DNA of 64,000 nt from NCBI GenBank assembly GCA_947579605.1, contig OX388312.1, positions 2,232,001-2,296,000 of the forward strand. The letters run 5' to 3'. Below, piece after piece: positions 59,521-64,000 of the stretch. Source of the stretch: Athripsodes cinereus. Lineage: Eukaryota > Arthropoda > Insecta > Trichoptera > Leptoceridae. A program made the position numbers and the translations under genes. Within the stretch, counting starts at the first letter, position 1. Each line of letters opens with the position of its first letter. Under the pieces are notes generated by a model, which had not been told where the DNA came from, made no database searches, and saw nothing but the letters and a program-made list of their open reading frames with translations.

Positions 59521-60689
59521 TTTAAGTAGTAATACAGGTATTGACAAACATTCAAATCATTCACGACACTCGTTTTCTCGTCATAAAGTTCATAGGTATG
59601 TAAATATCTCAATTCCGATTATTAGTGAATAAAATCAAAACACACCATCTGCATTCAAATGCGTTTAACCCTTTGATTCACAAGGTTATTATTAAAGTTA
59701 CTACAAGATTACTATGAATAATATTATTTACATCAAAGCATCGAATTTTCATACCTAACCCTTTTCATAATATCGTCGGTAGCATAGCGCCATCCATACT
59801 CACTTGAAATGCACGGAACAGTGTAGAGTTTGTTGCATAATCTCCGCAGAAAGAGATACCACCACTTAATTTTGTCCTACAGGATGTTTTATAAATCAGA
59901 AAAATTATGTTCAATGATTTTTGCAGATAAATTGGTTTATTTTAAATTGGTTTTTGCACACCAATCAGCCACAATAGACAGACAGTTAGTTTTCACGAAA
60001 TCTAATCGTACAAATAATTTTTATTTTTTATTTTATTCATTCTGTATGGATCATACAGTTTGTCAATAAATATTAACAATTAATTATAACAATGAGCAAA
60101 CCAAGTAAGATCCCTTTTTTACCAACCAATAAACATAAATTTGAGGTACCCACTTTATTAAATAAAATAAAAATACAAAAGAAAACCTTGTCATAATTTC
60201 AACTAGGGTATTGGATTTCGTAATATTAAATTTTGCTACACGAATGAAAAAATGAATGTCGGAAAGGTAAAAAATAAATTATTTTATTAGATATTGAAGA
60301 CAATTTTCATTTTTTAGACAAAATGTTTATCTTTTATGATTTTTAAGAACACCATGTTTTGCATTAGCACAGCACATCGTGTCAGTGGTGTATGTAAAGA
60401 TTTACATATTAATTGAACTGAGCGCAGTTCTGTCATCGCAGTATTATGATCTTCTTTAGATGTGCTGTGCTGTGTTGCATTAATATTCTATATTAATATA
60501 AAATATAGGTATTTAAAATCTATCAGCTGATGCGCTGCGCTAGGATGTGATTGGAAAGAGAATTAATGTTCTGCAATAGATCTTGCATTTATTAGGATGC
60601 TCTAAATGTACATTCATTAAGTAGTATTGATACTATTACATTTTCGATTCGTTTATTTGAGGAAACCTTTCTACTTTATATAAAAAAAG

Positions 60690-60900
60690 TTTGAGGTTTG
60701 AATTTTTCGATTATTGGATTTTATATCGTGATAGTGAGAATGGCGAAATCGCAGAACGTTGTCCATGGGCACCAGAAGTGATCAAATTATGCTAGCCTAG
60801 AGTTATTTCATATGGGTTGAGAAACCTTCTTATTTGCCTCATTTATTTCGCTTAGATACCGAAGTATTGCATTGTTTAAATATAGTTCTCCAATGAAAAT
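60690..60900. repeat. Dispersed repeat family B, partial copy
   Basis: Contains TATCGTGATAGTGAGAATGG (like TATCGTGGCAGTGAGAATCG at 38752), AACGTTGTCCATGGG, AGAAGTGATCAAATTA and CAGTTCTCCAAT-type words of family B. Confidence 0.6.
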
Positions 60901-61364
60901 ATCTGCTATGTTTTGTTGTATTAAAAATATATTTTGCTTTATAATTGTTTTAGATTTATAAGTCGTTGCTTGTAGGATTCGAACCTGAATCCTAGTCCTG
61001 TTATCAAATTTGAATTATTGTAAACGAAATTATCAATTAAATAAAAAAATGTGTTACGGTACAATTTTATTACCGAACCAAACATTGAAGATGCGCTGTG
61101 TTATTATGAAACAAATAGTGTATCAGTATTTGTACACATAATTAAATAATAATACCTTGTAACACCGCAAGTAGTTAACTATATACATTAAATATTCTTC
61201 GTGTACCTATGAGAGGTGTGACAACAACGTTGCATATAGAGGTCTTTGATTATAGATACTAGATATGTAGGGACGTACCTATACAGAATCTAGTTAGAAT
61301 CATAGATTTTTATATATAATACCTAGATGGAGTGAGTACTCGTATGTATTTTCATTGTAATAAA

Positions 61365-61589
61365 GTGAGGCACCATTTTTCGGCACTTTTGACAGAACGG
61401 TTGGCGAAAAAAAGTGTGATAAATCGCTAAAAACATCGACAAGAACTTCAAAAAATGTCCAATTACGTTTATATAAATGTAAAACTGATATATTTTTATA
61501 AAAATGCGAGAAATAGTCCATAAAATGTAGGAAACACCACACGCTTTCGCCAACCGTTCTGTCAAAAATTCATAGATTTTTTGCCTCAC
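61365..61589. mobile_element. 225-bp TIR element (MITE)
   Basis: Ends GTGAGGCA and TGCCTCAC; internal inverted blocks TTTGACAGAACGGTTGGCGAAA are exact on both sides. Terminal repeats are about 48 bp with one diverged section. No coding capacity. It lies within the putative dac intron. Target duplication uncertain. Confidence 0.8.
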
Positions 61590-62466
61590 TTTTGTAAACG
61601 AGTCAGGGTTCTAGGCATTGTATGGAATTCTGTGGTTAGAATATTATAATTCAAATCATTTTTGTATGTATTTCTACGCTATAAGATTACAAATGTTTTC
61701 TTTTCTTCTAAATTTAACACATGAAACTATCATATTAGGCTAAGAAAAGACAATCCCACCTAATCTGGTAACGACTTGAACCCGCAACCCAACGTTATTT
61801 TGGAGGTGTACTTTGTCCAATTAAACCATCAGGCTACTGAAGGCGTCGGAATTCTCTCATATTAACCAAAATGACAGCTTTATGTGTAGGCATTGGATTT
61901 ATCATTTCGCAAAACCTAATCGGAAGAAGTGAGACGGGCGTCCCAACGTTTTAGAAGAGACTTTGTCTTTTGTTATGGAACCGGTCGATAGTAGGTTTAT
62001 GAAAAAATATTGTCAATTTTTTGTAAATATATATTTAAGGTTATTAAATAATAAAAATAATTTATTGATAAACAAGTAAAAGATTCCCTACGCAAAATGA
62101 AGCAGAAAAAAATTCAAATGTAAATAATACTAAGTCAGGGAAAGGAAGTAATAAAAAAATATTTGTAGGAGAATATTATTTAATGAAGATGAACAAATTA
62201 CGCAATACAAATAGAACTTGTAGATGTATAAAGATATTTATTATGTTTTGTTTTTGAGGGGGCGGGGGAGTGAAATGTAATTAGTCAGATTATTTCTTCA
62301 TTATTATTTTTTTTTAAATTTCTTGTCAAAATGTGGATTAAAAGAGTGTTTCATTAGAAAATTTGCTACTCTAAAAAAGAAACAAAATGTAAGTAATATT
62401 TAGTCTTTGATGGTACATGAAATTTCAGATAATTTAATAATGTGAAAAATAATTTAAAATATTTTT

Positions 62467-62496
62467 GAGAGAGGGAGGGGGGAGGAAAAAAGAAGG
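62467..62496 (+). promoter_or_regulatory. Homopurine tract upstream of the 60-bp exon
   Basis: Thirty consecutive purines with runs of G, continued less purely to about 62547. It lies 60-140 nt before the acceptor at 62605. G-runs can act as intronic splicing enhancers for small exons; this role is inferred. Confidence 0.4.
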
Positions 62497-62605
62497 TCGT
62501 GGAAAAAAGAAAAATAAGGGGGTGAATAAACAAAAAGGGGAGATAGGTTTTGTAAAAGGCATGATTTGGTTTCCCAATTAAAGCTGAACCTTTTGACTTT
62601 GGCAG

Positions 62606-62665
62606 GTCCGGCATTTGGGAGAATTGCAGGGCTGCGTATGAGGACATTGTCAAACATCTAGAAAG
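62606..62665 (+). CDS. dac: 60-bp cassette-size exon, putative dachshund (dac)
   Basis: It lies between TTTTGACTTTGGCAG and GTAAGG. The first base G completes AG|G (Arg) from the previous exon, then reads SGIWENCRAAYEDIVKHLE, leaving AG for the next exon (expected Arg). This is an amphipathic helical segment that I recall from insect Dachshund proteins. The length is a multiple of three with equal flanking phases, so skipping it would keep the frame. No further exon is seen before the window ends. Confidence 0.75.
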
Positions 62666-62963
62666 GTAAGGTTTCAATAAAATAAATAAATAAATAGTAT
62701 ATGTAGAAAAATATACAAAGTGTATATATTATAATTATTATTTATACGTAGATACCAAATATATATTAAAGAATATAAGTATTTATATATTTAAATAGTA
62801 TAATTATATTTCCTTATATATGTAGACATATATATTTATATTTTTATAAAAATATTATATTCATACAAGCCCTCCCCCCTCCACCAATATAATAAGCATT
62901 TAATAAAAGTTATCTTAAATGTTCAATTAATTTACTTAATATTTTAGATTATCATTTGTAGAT
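62666..62963. other. Intron start, very AT-rich
   Basis: After the donor GTAAGG the stretch 62690-62870 is almost purely A/T with TATATA runs. 62952-62963 is the left target duplication of the LINE insertion. Confidence 0.6.
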
Positions 62964-63411
62964 GAATGTAGATGAATTTGTAGAGATGCGATCGTTGAGA
63001 AGAATGGTTGGTAAAACGCTGCGTGATAGAGTGAAGAATGAGGATATTAGAAGAATGAGCGGATGCAAGAAGAGTGTTGTGGACAGAATGCGCGTGAATA
63101 AATTACGGTGGTTTGGGCATGTTGAACGAGTGAACGAGGTAAGAATGACAAAGAGGATATACTTATCTGAAAGAAAGGGAGTGAGGAAACGCGGGCGTCC
63201 GAGAACCACGTGGCTTGATCACGTGGATCAAATTCTCAAGGACGGCCGCGTGTTGAGTAAGAGGAACCGACGTGCGTGTATGAGGAACTGTATGAATGTG
63301 GAGGAAGCGAAGGAAGTGTGTAAAGATAGATCTGTTTGGCGTTCCGTTCTCTCTGCCTACCCCACTTGGGACACGGCGTGAGGGTATAGTATAGTATAGT
63401 AGGTATAGTAG
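62964..63411 (+). mobile_element. 5'-truncated LINE insertion with 12-bp TSD
   Basis: TCATTTGTAGAT at 62952-62963 is repeated exactly at 63412-63423, marking target duplications. The insert is open in one frame to TGA at 63381: LRRMVGKTLRDRVKNEDIRR, then KLRWFGHVERVNEVRMTKRI, RGRPRTTWLDHVDQILKDGR, LSKRNRRACMRNCMNVEEAK and SVLSAYPTWDTA. This is the C-terminus of an insect endonuclease/RT LINE, of a type I associate with Lepidoptera. After the stop comes GGGTATAGTATAGTATAG, a 5-bp microsatellite tail. No stops or frameshifts, so the insertion is young. Confidence 0.9.
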
Positions 63412-63446
63412 TCATTTGTAGATAAATATACATCATTGAATTAAAT

Positions 63447-63583
63447 TAGATTAAAACTAAAAACACTATATTACTTTCACTATGAACAATATGCGACTCA
63501 GATACCTTTCTTCTTCAGAGATATTTCTCTGAGTTGAATATTGTTCATAGTGAAAGCAATACAGTGTTTTTAATTTTAATCTA
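63447..63583. repeat. 137-bp imperfect palindrome (hairpin)
   Basis: Arms of about 46 bp starting TAGATTAAAACTAAAAACAC are inverted around a centre that itself pairs (ACTCAGA...TCTGAGT). It could be a foldback MITE, or a long hairpin RNA if transcribed. Confidence 0.8.
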
Positions 63584-63879
63584 TTTTTATTTTATCCAAA
63601 TGAACTTTTACAAAATTATACACAATCATTAAATATTTTTCATAATAACATTGGTTAACAATACATACTTTTATTTACTAATTAATTCATATTATTTACA
63701 TTTTTATAATTTATTTTTCTTTATTTGTTGGTACTGGAAATTTGTTTATTTTTTAAAAACAGAATTATTCAATCAATATGTTATCAAAATTGGATTATGC
63801 AACTAGGTGAATCTGTTCTAGGATATTCCATAAGACTAAGGAATTTGCACTATTACTTCTAACTTTTTTTTAAATCTAA

Positions 63880-63925
63880 ATAGACGGACAACTCACACAG
63901 ATCCAACTAGTCCCAAACTCAGATA
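63880..63925 (-). repeat. Fragment of the 15895-16115 SINE
   Basis: ACTCACACAGATCCAACTAG and TCCCAAACTCAGAT match TTCACACAGATCGAGCTAG and TCCCAAACTCAGAT at 15901-15935. Confidence 0.65.
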
Positions 63926-63964
63926 ATTATTTAATAGTTAAAAAGAGAAAGAACTAACTTCTAC

Positions 63965-64000
63965 TATTATAACACCATCACGCCATATTCCACAAGTGCG
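63965..64000 (-). repeat. Tail-sharing SINE, cut by window edge
   Basis: Complement of the tail (CACTTGTGGAATATGGCGTG, then ATGGTG and TAG repeats). The body lies beyond the window. Confidence 0.65.

Larger units (their letters stand above)
56711..62605 (+). other. Intron between the two putative dac exons
   Basis: A 5,895-bp intron from GTAATT to TTTTGACTTTGGCAG, phase-consistent at both ends. It contains a 58-bp tandem duplication (58155-58270), repeat family B pieces (60690-60900, 61920-61960), a TIR element (61365-61589), a tRNA-like fragment with GGATTCGAACC (about 60977) and another with GGGTTCAAG on the minus strand (about 61783), and a purine tract near the 3' end. An open stretch of about 62 codons (59088-59279) shows no known motif. 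Confidence 0.7.

Noticed and set aside
62366..63436. Minus-strand open frames
   Set aside because: Complement of the purine tract and of the LINE frame; composition artefacts.

Overview
The window is AT-rich, intron-sparse eukaryotic DNA from an insect. It has GT-AG introns, tRNA-derived SINEs, LINE remnants, an intact Ty3/gypsy element and an intact piggyBac element. Lepidoptera is the most likely order, on three grounds: the LINE C-terminal block near 63.0-63.4 kb (RRACM..CMNVEEA...VWRSVLSAYPTW), the SINE with a GGGAATCGAACCCGGG block near 16.06 kb, and repeated GTAGGTACCTAC palindromes. The order is an inference, and other insects with compact AT-rich DNA are not excluded.

The only host coding sequence I can support is two small exons on the + strand at the right end, 56512-56710 and 62606-62665. 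They join in frame across a 5.9 kb intron with canonical splice sites. The joined peptide (EALAR|SGIWENCRAAYEDIV) reads like the conserved middle of the insect transcription cofactor Dachshund (dac). If so, much or all of the window is probably intron of one large developmental gene. The rest is repeats and AT-rich spacer.

Layout: 1-17.5 kb is spacer with decayed LINE and SINE copies, inverted-repeat elements (notably a nested one at 12.7-13.4 kb) and a CR1-like fragment inside an AT-rich degenerate repeat (16.1-17.3 kb). 17.968-22.598 kb is a complete Ty3/gypsy retrotransposon with two identical 307-bp LTRs, gag and pol joined by a textbook -1 frameshift site, and signs of self-priming instead of tRNA priming. 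22.6-39.1 kb is spacer with many copies of one short interspersed repeat, a 174-bp foldback and LINE scraps. 39.119-41.866 kb is a full-length piggyBac element in TTAA with an intact transposase. 41.9-56.5 kb is spacer with a jockey-like LINE tail (47.1-48.4 kb), a tandem array (51.9-52.2 kb) and more SINEs. 56.5-62.7 kb holds the two exons and their intron, with a 225-bp TIR element. 62.964-63.411 kb is a 5'-truncated LINE with a 12-bp target-site duplication, then a 137-bp hairpin.

A theme across the window is a LINE/SINE partnership. About twenty short repeats end in a tail (CTACCCCACTTG...GGATATGCCGTGATGGT plus TAG/GTA repeats) that matches the last codons and 3' end of the LINE at 62.96-63.41 kb, suggesting that this LINE family mobilises the SINE.
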